Positions 42,118-50,472 of a stretch of DNA of 64,000 nucleotides are shown one piece after another. Source of the DNA: Lentibacillus siamensis. GTDB lineage: Bacteria > Bacillota > Bacilli > Bacillales > Amphibacillaceae. Positions within the stretch are counted from its first letter, which is position 1, and each line of letters begins with the position of its first letter. Location of the stretch: NCBI RefSeq assembly GCF_039522605.1, contig NZ_BAAADS010000018.1, positions 248,001-312,000 of the forward strand, read 5' to 3'. Made by a program: the position numbers and the translations under genes. Under the pieces are notes generated by a model. It was given only the letters and a program-made list of their open reading frames with translations. It did not search any database and was not told the origin of the DNA.

Positions 42118-43053
42118 ATGGCAAATAAAGTGGAACTAGGCAAAACCGGACTATATATCCATCCAATTGGGCTTGGTGCCAATAAAATAGGATATGAAAA
42201 CAAGGAAACGAATACAGAATATGGCGGAAAAATTATTACAGAAGCAATGGAGCATGGACTGAATTTCATTGATACAGCGCTCATGTACGGAAATGGACTT
42301 TCTGAGGAAATTATTGGCAAGACACTGAAAGATGCAGGAAATCGAAGCAATGTTGTGTTGGCAACGAAAGGATCAAATCGTAATGAGGGTGATAAAATCG
42401 TTCATGATAATACCCCTTCATTTCTGAATAAAACAGTGGATGAAAGCCTGAAACGTCTTAATACTGATGTGATTGATTTGTTTTATATCCATTTTCCGGA
42501 TGAGGATACACCAAAATATGAGGCTGTCGGGGCACTGCAGCGTTTGCGGGAGGCAGGAAAAATCCGTGCCATCGGGGTTTCTAACTTTTCCATGGATCAG
42601 TTGATAGAAGCCAATCAGGATGGCTATCTGGATGTAGTACAGGGACATTATAACTTGCTGGAACGTTCGGCGGAAAAGGAATTGTTTCCATACTTACTTG
42701 AAAATGAAATTTCATTTATCCCGTATTTCCCTTTTGCATCAGGCTTACTGGCTGGTAAATATACGAAAGATACGGTACTTTCTGATCGATTAAAGAAAAG
42801 ACCACCATTTCAAGGGGAAACGTATCTAAGAAACCTGGAAAAAGTGGACATTCTGCATCAGATTGCGGATAAGCACAGTGTGGCACCGGCACATGTGGTA
42901 CTTGCCTACTATTTAAACCTTGCTCCGATTGACGCGGTTATTCCGGGGGCGCGCAATGTTGAACAGGTCACGGATAATTTGAAAGCTGCCGAAGTTCATT
43001 TATCGGAAGAAGATGTACAAACAATTGAAAAGGTATTTCCTGTACAGGAATAA
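42118..43053 (+). CDS. Aldo/keto reductase
   Basis: A 311-residue AKR with VELGKTGLYIHPIGLGANKIG, the catalytic Asp and Tyr in NFIDTALMYGNGLSEEIIG, the lysine in VVLATKGSNR, the histidine in LFYIHFPDEDTP, and the NADPH site VIPGARNVEQVTDNLKA. It reduces aldehydes or ketones with NADPH; the physiological substrate is unknown. AGAAAGGTGGG precedes the ATG. It stands alone, with a bidirectional terminator separating it from dck. Confidence 0.9.
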   Translation: MANKVELGKTGLYIHPIGLGANKIGYENKETNTEYGGKIITEAMEHGLNFIDTALMYGNGLSEEIIGKTLKDAGNRSNVVLATKGSNRNEGDKIVHDNTPSFLNKTVDESLKRLNTDVIDLFYIHFPDEDTPKYEAVGALQRLREAGKIRAIGVSNFSMDQLIEANQDGYLDVVQGHYNLLERSAEKELFPYLLENEISFIPYFPFASGLLAGKYTKDTVLSDRLKKRPPFQGETYLRNLEKVDILHQIADKHSVAPAHVVLAYYLNLAPIDAVIPGARNVEQVTDNLKAAEVHLSEEDVQTIEKVFPVQE

Positions 43054-43059
43054 TAAAGA

Positions 43060-43093
43060 AGCGGTGCTCCAATACGAGAGCACCGCTTTCATC
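43060..43093. terminator. Bidirectional terminator between aldo/keto reductase and dck
   Basis: AAGCGGTGCTC / GAGCACCGCTT is a perfect 11-bp stem, with T-rich sequence on one side and AAATAATA-type complement on the other. It serves two convergent genes. Confidence 0.85.
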
Positions 43094-43097
43094 TGAA

Positions 43098-43781
43098 TTA
43101 TCGTATAAGTTCTCTCGTTTTCCATTTTCGTGATTGCTGGATGAAGTGTCCGACTTTTTCCAGAATCGGTTCGATGGTATCTTCTTTATTGATCAGGTCA
43201 TAGTCGGAAATATTCACCCGCAGAATCGGACAGGAGTTAAAATTGTTAATCCAGTTTTCATAACGGTTATACATTTCTTCCCAATATGAAATTGGCGTAT
43301 TCTTTTCCATTTCTCTGCCGCGCACTTGAATTCGCTCCAGTACTTCATCAAATGAACCTTCCAGATAAATTAAAAGATCTGGATGCGGGAAATACGGCGT
43401 CATGACCATTGCCTCAAAAAGGTTTGTATAGGTTTCATAATCTGTTTTGGACATTGTACCATTTTCATAATGCATTTTAGCAAAAATACCTGTGTCCTCA
43501 TAGATGGAGCGGTCCTGGATGAATCCACCACCATACTCAAAAATTTTTTTCTGTTCTTTAAAACGTTCAGCCAGAAAATAAATTTGTAAATGGAAACTCC
43601 ACCGTTCAAAATCCTCATAAAATTTGCCGAGGTACGGATTTGCATCAACTTTTTCCAGTGACGTTTTAAAATTCAATGCATTTGCCAATGCCCTGGTCAT
43701 GGTTGATTTCCCAACCCCCACAGTACCGGCGATTGTTATGATACTGTCATGCGGAATCTGGTATTTATCACGTAATTTCAT
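43098..43781 (-). CDS. dck: Deoxyadenosine/deoxycytidine kinase
   Basis: A 227-residue deoxynucleoside kinase: P-loop GTVGVGKSTMTRALA, substrate motif FERWSFHLQIYFLAERF, and QDRSIYEDTGIFAKMHYENGTMS. It phosphorylates dA and dC (and C) in salvage. It matches B. subtilis dCK almost throughout and is paired with dGK in the same order near serS. ATG 43781 follows AAAGGGGAACC, placed inside the dgk-dck junction. Confidence 0.94.
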   Translation of the reverse strand: MKLRDKYQIPHDSIITIAGTVGVGKSTMTRALANALNFKTSLEKVDANPYLGKFYEDFERWSFHLQIYFLAERFKEQKKIFEYGGGFIQDRSIYEDTGIFAKMHYENGTMSKTDYETYTNLFEAMVMTPYFPHPDLLIYLEGSFDEVLERIQVRGREMEKNTPISYWEEMYNRYENWINNFNSCPILRVNISDYDLINKEDTIEPILEKVGHFIQQSRKWKTRELIR

Positions 43782-43798
43782 ATTTGGTTCCCCTTTTT

Positions 43799-44443
43799 TC
43801 ATTTCGATATCACCTGATGGTTGTTCAACTGCCGTCCGACATGTTGTATAATTGTGTCCAGGTCATCCTGATGCTTTACAAAGTCTGTTTCATCCCCATT
43901 GATGCGAATGACTGGGATATCCGGATGAAGCACTTCAAATTCATTCATATAATCCTCATAATCCTTTGCCAGCTGTGCCAGGTAGGATGGTTTGATATTC
44001 TGCTCAATATCCCTGCCGCGCATGCGTATTCGCTTTAGAATGGTATCAAGGCTGGCATGCAGATAAATCATCATATTTGGTACAGGCATATCCTTCGTCA
44101 AAATGTGATAAATCTGTTCATATTTTTTAAATTTGTCGTCCTGCAGTGTTCGTTTCGCAAAAATCATGTTTTTCGATATATGATAATCGGCAATGACTGC
44201 CCGGTTTTTGTCGAGATACTTTTTTTCAATATCTTCCAGTTGTTTATAGCGATTGCATAAAAAGAACATTTCCGTTTGAAAGCTCCACTCATCAATATCA
44301 TTATAAAATTTACCGAGAAATGGATTTTCCTCGACAATCTCCCTTAATAGATGAAAATTAAAATGGACAGAAAGTTTTTTTGCAAGTGATGTCTTACCAA
44401 TCCCAATCGGACCCTCAATTGCAATAAACGGGACTTCTGTCAT
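43799..44443 (-). CDS. dgk: Deoxyguanosine kinase
   Basis: A 214-residue sister of dck: P-loop IEGPIGIGKTSLAKKL, DEWSFQTEMFFLCNRY, the acidic/arginine site ADYHISKNMIFAKRTL, and the LID RIRMRGRDIEQNI. It is specific for deoxyguanosine in Bacillus. It is upstream of dck in a two-gene salvage operon. GGAGGGATCG precedes the ATG. Confidence 0.93.
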   Translation of the reverse strand: MTEVPFIAIEGPIGIGKTSLAKKLSVHFNFHLLREIVEENPFLGKFYNDIDEWSFQTEMFFLCNRYKQLEDIEKKYLDKNRAVIADYHISKNMIFAKRTLQDDKFKKYEQIYHILTKDMPVPNMMIYLHASLDTILKRIRMRGRDIEQNIKPSYLAQLAKDYEDYMNEFEVLHPDIPVIRINGDETDFVKHQDDLDTIIQHVGRQLNNHQVISK

Positions 44444-44565
44444 AACGATCCCTCCAATCTATGTAACAAAATTCGACAGATGAACTCTATTTTAGCATAT
44501 ATACAATCAAACTTCATTCCGGTGAGGTATTTTATCTTAACTGGTGCTAATATATGATTCCTCAA

Positions 44566-44690
44566 AAGAAAAATCGATCCTTCAGGAAGAAATACAGACC
44601 TTCAGAAGAAAAATCGATCCTTCAGGGAGAAATACAGACCTTCAGAGAAAAAATCAATCCTTCATGAAAAAATACAATCCCAAAAAATGA
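44566..44690. repeat. Tandem repeat array upstream of tRNA-Arg
   Basis: A 40-bp unit (AGAAAAATCGATCCTTCAGG + AGAAATACAGACCTTCAGA) occurs twice almost perfectly and a third time degenerate. The two 20-bp halves resemble each other (GAAA..C.GA.CCTTCAG), so the array grew by duplication of a 20-bp unit. It lies between dgk and tRNA-Arg. Confidence 0.8.
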
Positions 44691-44741
44691 CTGGATCACG
44701 TTATATATTTTCTTTCCTGTTAATGAAAGAAGATGAAGTAC

Positions 44742-44770
44742 TTTTCAAGATGCCGTCTGTTTTGTATAAT
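44742..44770 (+). promoter_or_regulatory. Promoter of tRNA-Arg
   Basis: Perfect TATAAT at 44765-44770 with a weak TTTTCA -35 box 17 bp upstream; the tRNA begins 33 bp downstream. Confidence 0.55.
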
Positions 44771-44802
44771 AGTGATTGTTGCGTTTTAACGTACCACATT
44801 TT

Positions 44803-44875
44803 GCCCCCGTAGCTCAGGGGATAGAGCAATGGTTTCCTAAACCATGTGTCGCAGGTTCGAATCCTGCCGGGGGCG
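44803..44875 (+). tRNA. tRNA-Arg (anticodon CCT)
   Basis: Cloverleaf: acceptor GCCCCCG / CGGGGGC, D-arm GCTC...GAGC, anticodon stem ATGGT / ACCAT with loop TTCCTAA (CCT), T-arm GCAGG TTCGAAT CCTGC, discriminator G. CCA is not encoded (GTA follows). No terminator is obvious downstream. Confidence 0.96.
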
Positions 44876-44885
44876 TAGGCTTTAA

Positions 44886-45095
44886 TCAAACATTGATTGT
44901 CTTATTATGGAAGTCAATACAATCCCGCTTCAAATTACGAATCTCAAAAGCAGCCAAATAACCAGCTATAAAAACGCTGCCTAAATCTGTAGGGGAAGAG
45001 TGCAGAATTCCATCTCCTACTAATTCACTATATTCCCTCCCATACAATTGATCCTGCTGTCCAACAAACTTATTATCCAACTGTGTCGGATGCAT
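44886..45095 (-). CDS. Possible small protein (69 residues)
   Basis: The frame MHPTQLDNKFVGQQDQLYGR... SPTDLGSVFIAGYLAAFEIRNL reads like folded protein (GSVFIAGYLAAFEI helix), and ends 11 bp beyond the tRNA-Arg 3' end. The SD is poor (AAAAAAAG). It may be a conserved orphan or a relic of something inserted at the tRNA. Apart from it, the gap to 45295 shows nothing. Confidence 0.3.
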   Translation of the reverse strand: MHPTQLDNKFVGQQDQLYGREYSELVGDGILHSSPTDLGSVFIAGYLAAFEIRNLKRDCIDFHNKTINV

Positions 45096-45295
45096 TAGCA
45101 AACTTTTTTTATAATTTTTTCACTCATTTTCTATATTTATCTTTTTGTAAAGCGAATAGCTGGTTTTGAGGGTCATGGGGCTTTTCCGTTCACCGTCTCA
45201 AACTTAAACCGGATCAATAAAAAACAAATAGAAGACAGCTTTTGTTTGTCCGTATTTAATCAATTTGTTACTAATACACAGTGTGATTTTTGTAC

Positions 45296-45326
45296 AACAA
45301 ACAGACCGGGTGTGAGATCCGGTCTG
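45296..45326 (-). terminator. Terminator of the lipoprotein gene
   Basis: On the minus strand CAGACCGG / CCGGTCTG, with an 8- to 9-base loop, is followed by TTTGTTGTAC. Confidence 0.65.
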
Positions 45327-45344
45327 AAAACTTTATGGCTGTCG

Positions 45345-46532
45345 TTATTGATAATTCACTACTGCCGGAGCTGGATCCAGTTTCAACACTTGTTTCGGGG
45401 TGAGAAGCGGTTTGTCTATTTTATAGAAAAGCTTGAATCCTCCATATTGAATCGGTTGTTCTTTAACCAATTTTCCGTATGCAGCCATTTTGATGGCATC
45501 CTTGCCGAAACCATCACTATTGAGGACAATTTCAACGTTTTTGGTCGGGTGAATCCGCTGTTTATGCGTAATAATGCCATTCCCAAACTGATGGACCAGG
45601 ACAATTTTGTCAGGGAGCTGATATTTTTCAACCATTTCAGTGACGTATTGGATTGCTTTTTGAATCTCAGCACCGTCCACATGACCAAGATCCTCCCCTG
45701 GAACTTCCCCCTCCTCAACGGAATATTCCGTATCGATTGCTAAATGTACGAATGGAAGTTTAAGATACTTTTCGACGGCTTTCACACCATGCATAACCGG
45801 GGCATTTCCCAGTTGAACATCTAACATCAATAATGCATCATTTTTTTTCGCGAGTTTGACATAGCGTTGAATCACGTCATCCGGAGTTTTTAATACATAG
45901 TTTCCATCCGGTCCCGGACTCCCCTGGGCCACGGTTGCAATCAACTCAATTGTTGGTACTGCGGGATGGGCAGGATCCAGTTTTGAATAGACACTGGCTT
46001 GTTTTTTGAGTTTCTTCATAATCTTTTTTGGGGGATACCTTCCCAGGATGCCCATCTTGCTGGAAAGTGGGTTACCGTAATATGTTACTAGTCTGTAATG
46101 CTGAAGCGGCCCGTCTGTTAGATCTTTTTTTTCTAAAAGGGTTTGACCCAGAGGTACTGTCCTAGCCGGATTCTTGCCGTGTGCCTCTTCCGATGGCATT
46201 TTCTTCTTCACCTTGTCCGGGTATTTTGTTTTTAAAGGTTTCGCATTTTTTGGCGGAGGAACAGGAGAAAACGGTCTCTCTTGTTTTGTTGCTTCAGTTT
46301 TGTCCGATGGGTCTTTCGCTGCCTTTTCTTTTTTGTCAGCTTCTGCGTTTTCAGCTTGTGTCTTCTCCGTAACCTTGTCGGCTGACTCTTCTGCGGATGT
46401 CTGCTCCCCTTCTGCTTCATCCGAATTTGCGGTGGCAGCCGTATCACCGCATCCGGCTGTCAATAATAATGACCCTAAGAAAATTGGAAAAATAAAATTA
46501 GGTTTCCTCACCGTTTGCCACTTCCTTTTCAA
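45345..46532 (-). CDS. Lipoprotein with a low-complexity linker and an uncharacterised (TIM-barrel-like) domain
   Basis: A 395-residue protein. Signal peptide and lipobox LLLTAGCGD put the lipidated Cys near residue 28. A charged Glu/Lys/Ala/Thr linker follows (about 35-130). The conserved-looking domain starts LVTYYGNPLSSKMGILGRYPP and includes IELIATVAQGSPGPDGNY, LLMLDVQLGNAPVMHGVKAVEKYLKLPFVHLAIDTEYSV, KIVLVHQFGNGII, and closes PAPAVVNYQ. Alternating beta strands ending in acidic or His residues suggest a glycoside-hydrolase-like barrel; similar C-terminal patterns occur in actinobacterial lipoproteins, from memory. The substrate is unknown. Confidence 0.75.
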   Translation of the reverse strand: MKRKWQTVRKPNFIFPIFLGSLLLTAGCGDTAATANSDEAEGEQTSAEESADKVTEKTQAENAEADKKEKAAKDPSDKTEATKQERPFSPVPPPKNAKPLKTKYPDKVKKKMPSEEAHGKNPARTVPLGQTLLEKKDLTDGPLQHYRLVTYYGNPLSSKMGILGRYPPKKIMKKLKKQASVYSKLDPAHPAVPTIELIATVAQGSPGPDGNYVLKTPDDVIQRYVKLAKKNDALLMLDVQLGNAPVMHGVKAVEKYLKLPFVHLAIDTEYSVEEGEVPGEDLGHVDGAEIQKAIQYVTEMVEKYQLPDKIVLVHQFGNGIITHKQRIHPTKNVEIVLNSDGFGKDAIKMAAYGKLVKEQPIQYGGFKLFYKIDKPLLTPKQVLKLDPAPAVVNYQ

Positions 46533-46705
46533 TTGTGTTTCTGAATGATGTGTAACTTAGCATATACTACTGAACTATCATAGAAAATCCTATGATAAAA
46601 ATTATGTCGTTTCCAGTCTATTCATTCCCCAGTTTGATAGATTTCGGTGGATTTTGCAACCGAACAATAATTAAATGTAACAACTTTTATGTGAGCAATT
46701 ATAGA

Positions 46706-46762
46706 GAGATGGACATTTAAGTCACCGTCTGAAATAGGCGGTTGCAGTTTAAAGTCCATCTC
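46706..46762. other. Structured inverted repeat
   Basis: GAGATGGAC (46706-46714) and GTCCATCTC (46754-46762) are perfect inverted repeats. Between them ACCGTCTGAAATAGGCGGT can fold into its own hairpin, and TTTAAG / GTTTAAA extends the outer stem. This gives a two-tier stem-loop just downstream of hmoB (minus strand). It could be a terminator or a structured RNA. Confidence 0.5.
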
Positions 46763-46780
46763 CCATCTGTACATGTAATG

Positions 46781-47245
46781 TTAAATTTTGTAAATTGTAG
46801 ACACCTGATAGATTCGATGCGAGGGCTTTCCGCCCAACACACCCTTTTCCTGATCAATTCCTTCCTTAGTTCCACGATTCTTGTGGGCGTGCGAATAGGC
46901 TGAGGAATTCTGCCAGTTTTTGAATGAATTTATCGAATCCCATTGAGAAAGAATGACGTACATATTGCCACTCAAGGGTCGCAGTGTCCGAATAGCCCAA
47001 AACCCATCTTCATTTTCTATTTTCTTTGGTCTGTTTTGAAACCGTTCCTCAAATTTCATGCGTCCTTCCAGCGTAATCGGCACGTAATTTAGGATGATAA
47101 CTCCATTTGGCTGAAGTGTTCCGGCATGATCGATAATTTGATAGTTTTCGTTGTTTATTATACAATTTATGTCTTTTTCCTGAAGGGTTAAAGCTTCTGA
47201 ATTATGTAAATCTGTGAGTGTAAGGTTAATTATAATCACCACCAT
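46781..47245 (-). CDS. hmoB: Heme-degrading monooxygenase HmoB-like (ABM domain)
   Basis: A 154-residue protein whose C-terminal half is an antibiotic-biosynthesis-monooxygenase fold: VPITLEGRMKFEERFQNRPKKIENEDGFWAIRTLRPLSGNMYVILSQWDSINSFKNWQNSSAYSHAHKNRG. It matches B. subtilis HmoB (YhgC) through FE.RF.NR, RVLRP-like and W...SAY..AH. It would degrade heme to release iron. The N-terminus is divergent and the start (ATG 47245, GGTGGTGAT nearby) is uncertain. Confidence 0.82.
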   Translation of the reverse strand: MVVIIINLTLTDLHNSEALTLQEKDINCIINNENYQIIDHAGTLQPNGVIILNYVPITLEGRMKFEERFQNRPKKIENEDGFWAIRTLRPLSGNMYVILSQWDSINSFKNWQNSSAYSHAHKNRGTKEGIDQEKGVLGGKPSHRIYQVSTIYKI

Positions 47246-47281
47246 TTTCCAATAATTGTTAAAATAATGTGTTGTTCTGAT

Positions 47282-47905
47282 TCAATAAGCAAGTCCGACA
47301 CGGTTATGAACACAGGTTTGTTCAGTAAACTCTTTATAAGCAAATGCAGCCGTGTCACGGACTGAAATTTTTATGCCATTTTCCGGCAAAACGTTTTTGC
47401 CTGTGCGGTATTTGCCAGTCTCTTCACCGTCAGGCAGATAAGTTGGGCAAGCAATGGTCCACGTCAAATCCGTCTTCTCCAATTGTTGAAAAGCAGCTAA
47501 GTGATCTTCTGCCGCAGCAGTTGATTTGCGTTTTGATTCGTTCGTTTGAAAGCGATACATTCTGCGTTGTATCCTGCTGTTAAGAATACCGGCAGTTCCA
47601 ATTGTTAAATTGTTACGATACGGTGGAGTCCATATTCCCGCATAGCTGACACAATGTAAGGCATACATTTGGACAATGTTTGGTTTTTATCGGTGTTCAA
47701 GGCTCACCGTAGAAGCTCCCTTCATCGAGTCATGCACTGCTTTTTCGTCCAGTACGTTCCCCTTGTAAACTGTAAAATAATCAGGCGATACTTGTAATTT
47801 CTCCGGTGAACGGACGAGAGCGGTTACCTGATGTTGACCAGCTATCGCCTTTTTCAAAATGGATATATCGTTTAACTTTACTCCAACAGTATTATCATAA
47901 GGCAA
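47282..47905 (-). pseudogene. NAD(P)-binding (NmrA/SDR-atypical) protein, degraded
   Basis: Two open pieces in different frames, 47687-47905 (KKAIAGQHQVTALVRSPEKLQV...DYFTVYKGNVLDEKAVHDSMKGAS) and 47282-47668 (IQRRMYRFQTNESKRKSTAAAEDHLAAFQQLEKTDLTWTIACPTYLPDG), make up a typical atypical-SDR protein. The N-terminal GATGxxG nucleotide motif is missing or destroyed, and a frameshift or small deletion lies around 47670-47690. No SD fits. Regarded as a dead gene. Confidence 0.75.
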
Positions 47906-48509
47906 ATCTGCGATCGGATATAAAAACCATCAATGCTGCGTATGAACCGCTGAAAGAGATGATATTCGGCCGCAATGCAAAGATTCCCAAGTGATAATCT
48001 ACCGCAAATCGTTAACGCCCTTAGTAGGTTATGTTTAAAAAGCAGTTGCCGGCTGAAAAAGGATATCATTTGCTTGCTTTAATTCAGAAAAGTACCGGTC
48101 AAGCAATTTGTATGCTAAATTAGTAACTCCTTTGATATAATACCGTTTTTCTGCAAACCTTACATAATAACAACCATCCTTTTACAAATATGCTCTTAAT
48201 GTAACACATCATTATACAATTTAATATAAATAAGGTGTAAAATTGCTATAAATCATCTATTCAGACCTAAACATTGTACAATAAATTATCAATGTGTAAA
48301 ATGTTTTAGCAAACAAAAACTTCAGGAGAAATTATATGGTAAAGAATGTAATCTTGTTTATAATTTTATATACTTTCAGCAATTAAAAGATATGTGTAAT
48401 GAAAAGGTTATATTGTTTCCAATTTGGGTATTGTACGGCAGGGAAAATAATTAAAAGTAATGAGGATATCCACTCTATCTATGTCCATTAATTTCACGGA
48501 GGGTTTTAA
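47906..48509. other. Intergenic region upstream of the BCCT transporter
   Basis: A 604-bp AT-rich stretch. On the minus strand 48035-48181 reads an open, protein-like fragment (DGCYYVRFAEKRYYIKGVTN..., 48 residues, no start), probably a gene relic. On the plus strand, AGGAGAA at 48324 precedes a 16-codon frame at 48336-48386 (MVKNVILFIILYTFSN), which could be a leader peptide of the transporter mRNA. I found no clear promoter pair, although several TATAAT-like boxes occur. Confidence 0.35.
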
Positions 48510-50078
48510 ATGAGTTTTGGTAATAAGAAAGGGATGACTGAGAAATTAATTGATTACAGGATTTTTATCCCTGCTCTGTTAATTATGATTGCAATCTGCA
48601 TACCGTTTGCGTTGTATGAGAGTCAATCATTGGAACTTTTAAATAGTATTTTTAATCAAGTTGTTGAAATGTTTAACTGGGGATATTTATGGTATGCCAT
48701 TTTAATGGTTGTAACAGGTTTCTACTTGGCATTTTCAAAATATGGAAATGTTGTTTTAGGTGACCCAATGGAACCACCACGATTTAAATTGTTTGAGTAT
48801 GCATCGATTATTATTGCAATGGGTTTGGGTTCCACCATTATGCGAACTGGAATGACAGAGTGGGCGAATGTTGCAATAGATCCTCCAATTGGTGTGGAAG
48901 CAGGATCTGCACAAGCGTTGATGTGGGGAAATGCTTATAGTATGTTTTTATGGAGCTTTCAAACCTTTGCCATTTTTGTAATGGCTGCACCAGCGATGGG
49001 ATATCTTGTACATGTTCGTAAGAAACCACAAATGAGAATTTCAGAAGCATGCCGTACTATTTTTGGAGATAGATTTACAGATGGTATTGGCGGTAAAGTA
49101 TTGGATGTGCTTTTTTTAGTGAGTATTCTTTCGGGTGCTGCTGTTACCTTGGGACTTGGTACACCTATCGTTACTTATAGCATAGCAGAACTGTTTAATA
49201 TTGAGATCACATTTACATTAACTGCTATTGTGACAATTGTGTGGGTCATATTCTTCTCGGTTAGTGCGTACTTAGGAATTGACAAAGGGATTAAGAAATT
49301 AAGTACCTTAAACATGTATCTTGCAGTTGCATTTGCAATATTTATCATGATTGCAGGTCCTGGTGTGTTTATACTTAATTATTTCAGTGATACTGTCGGT
49401 TTTTTATTTACACATTATGTGGATATGTCCCTCAGCACGAATGCTGTCGCAGGAAAGGATACGCATATACAAAGTAATACGGTTTTCTTTTTTGCATATA
49501 ATGCCACGTGGGCCATGTTGCATAGTATATTTGCTGCAGCCATTTCAAAAGGTAGAACGATTAAAGAGATGTTGTTAACGTATTTATGTGCCCCATTGCT
49601 TATTTCTTGGGTTGCGACGGCCGTTCTTGGGGGGGTTGGAGTAAAAAGCTATCTGAGCGAGAAGGTGGCTGTATTGGACATTGTAAAAGATGATGCAATG
49701 GCTGCAATCCCAGCAATATTAAGGACACTGCCATTGCCCATTGTTGCACTGGCGGGTTTCATTATTATCGCCATGATTTTTATGATTACTACACTGGATT
49801 CGACAACATATACGATTGCCACATATGCAGGAACAAAAAACATGAGTAAATCAGAACCCTCTAAAAATCTTCGGCTCATTGTTGCAGGAGTAATTACTAT
49901 TTTTGCACTTTTATTAATGCGAATTGGTGGACTGGCTCCCTTGGAAGTTGTTTCAGGATTAATGGGGATATCAATAATAATTGTACAATTATTACTCATT
50001 TATGCTGCAAAGAAAATGATGGACGAGGATAAAGCATGGATAAATAATGTAAGGACTAACAAAGCAAGGAAACAGTAA
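48510..50078 (+). CDS. BCCT family transporter, divergent
   Basis: A 522-residue protein with 12 helices. Family features are DYRIFIPALLIMI at the start, FGDRFTDGIGGKVLDVLFLVSILSGAAVTLGLGTPIV in the middle, GIDKGIKKLSTLNMYLA, and AAISKGRTIKEMLL after TM8. The aromatic box that binds trimethylammonium in BetP/OpuD/CaiT (W-x2-W-WW before the ARISRGRT-like motif) is replaced by FFFAYNATWAMLHSIF, so the substrate may not be glycine betaine. It is probably sodium- or substrate-coupled import of a betaine- or carnitine-like solute. GGAGGG precedes the ATG. Confidence 0.85.
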   Translation: MSFGNKKGMTEKLIDYRIFIPALLIMIAICIPFALYESQSLELLNSIFNQVVEMFNWGYLWYAILMVVTGFYLAFSKYGNVVLGDPMEPPRFKLFEYASIIIAMGLGSTIMRTGMTEWANVAIDPPIGVEAGSAQALMWGNAYSMFLWSFQTFAIFVMAAPAMGYLVHVRKKPQMRISEACRTIFGDRFTDGIGGKVLDVLFLVSILSGAAVTLGLGTPIVTYSIAELFNIEITFTLTAIVTIVWVIFFSVSAYLGIDKGIKKLSTLNMYLAVAFAIFIMIAGPGVFILNYFSDTVGFLFTHYVDMSLSTNAVAGKDTHIQSNTVFFFAYNATWAMLHSIFAAAISKGRTIKEMLLTYLCAPLLISWVATAVLGGVGVKSYLSEKVAVLDIVKDDAMAAIPAILRTLPLPIVALAGFIIIAMIFMITTLDSTTYTIATYAGTKNMSKSEPSKNLRLIVAGVITIFALLLMRIGGLAPLEVVSGLMGISIIIVQLLLIYAAKKMMDEDKAWINNVRTNKARKQ

Positions 50079-50472
50079 TTTTAACAAGTGAACTACTCAC
50101 CACTAAAGAAGTGAGAGCTTCCTATTTCCATGACAAAAGCAACCTTTTTATCTTGGGAATCGCGCAATGCTTCTATCGCATATGTTACGAGTTGTGTAAT
50201 AACATGCCAGTTACCACCTATAAAGGGAATCCGTTATTTTTCTAATGGGTATTTTTTAGAGCTGTTTGGCATTTGTAAGTGCCAATAATGCGTTAATATG
50301 CCTCTGCATAGGGGGACTTCTACTGTATTGAAGTGTTTTCTGTCAAATTACACTTCCTTTGAACGTGGAGGTTCTCTTTTAGTCTTTTTAAATAGGAAAC
50401 AAGTACAAATCCTTGGTAGAGAAAATTTTGCGCGTTTATTATAAGTAGATGTAAAAAGGAGAAACATACATT
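50079..50472. other. Intergenic region, possible remnant of a TnpB-type (IS605-like) element end
   Basis: On the minus strand 50086-50118 reads GGAAGCTCTCACTTC...AGTGGTGAGTAGTTC, which resembles the 3' end sequence that follows tnpB in IS605/IS1341-type elements. No transposase is left. A 45-codon open stretch without start (minus, 50088-50225) overlaps it. Another hairpin-like TTTGGCATTTG...AGTGCCAA lies at 50266-50286. Otherwise nothing. Confidence 0.25.

Noticed and set aside
45246..45743. A 165-codon plus-strand frame over the lipoprotein gene
   Set aside because: It is antisense to the lipoprotein with its lipobox and ordered domain; no SD.
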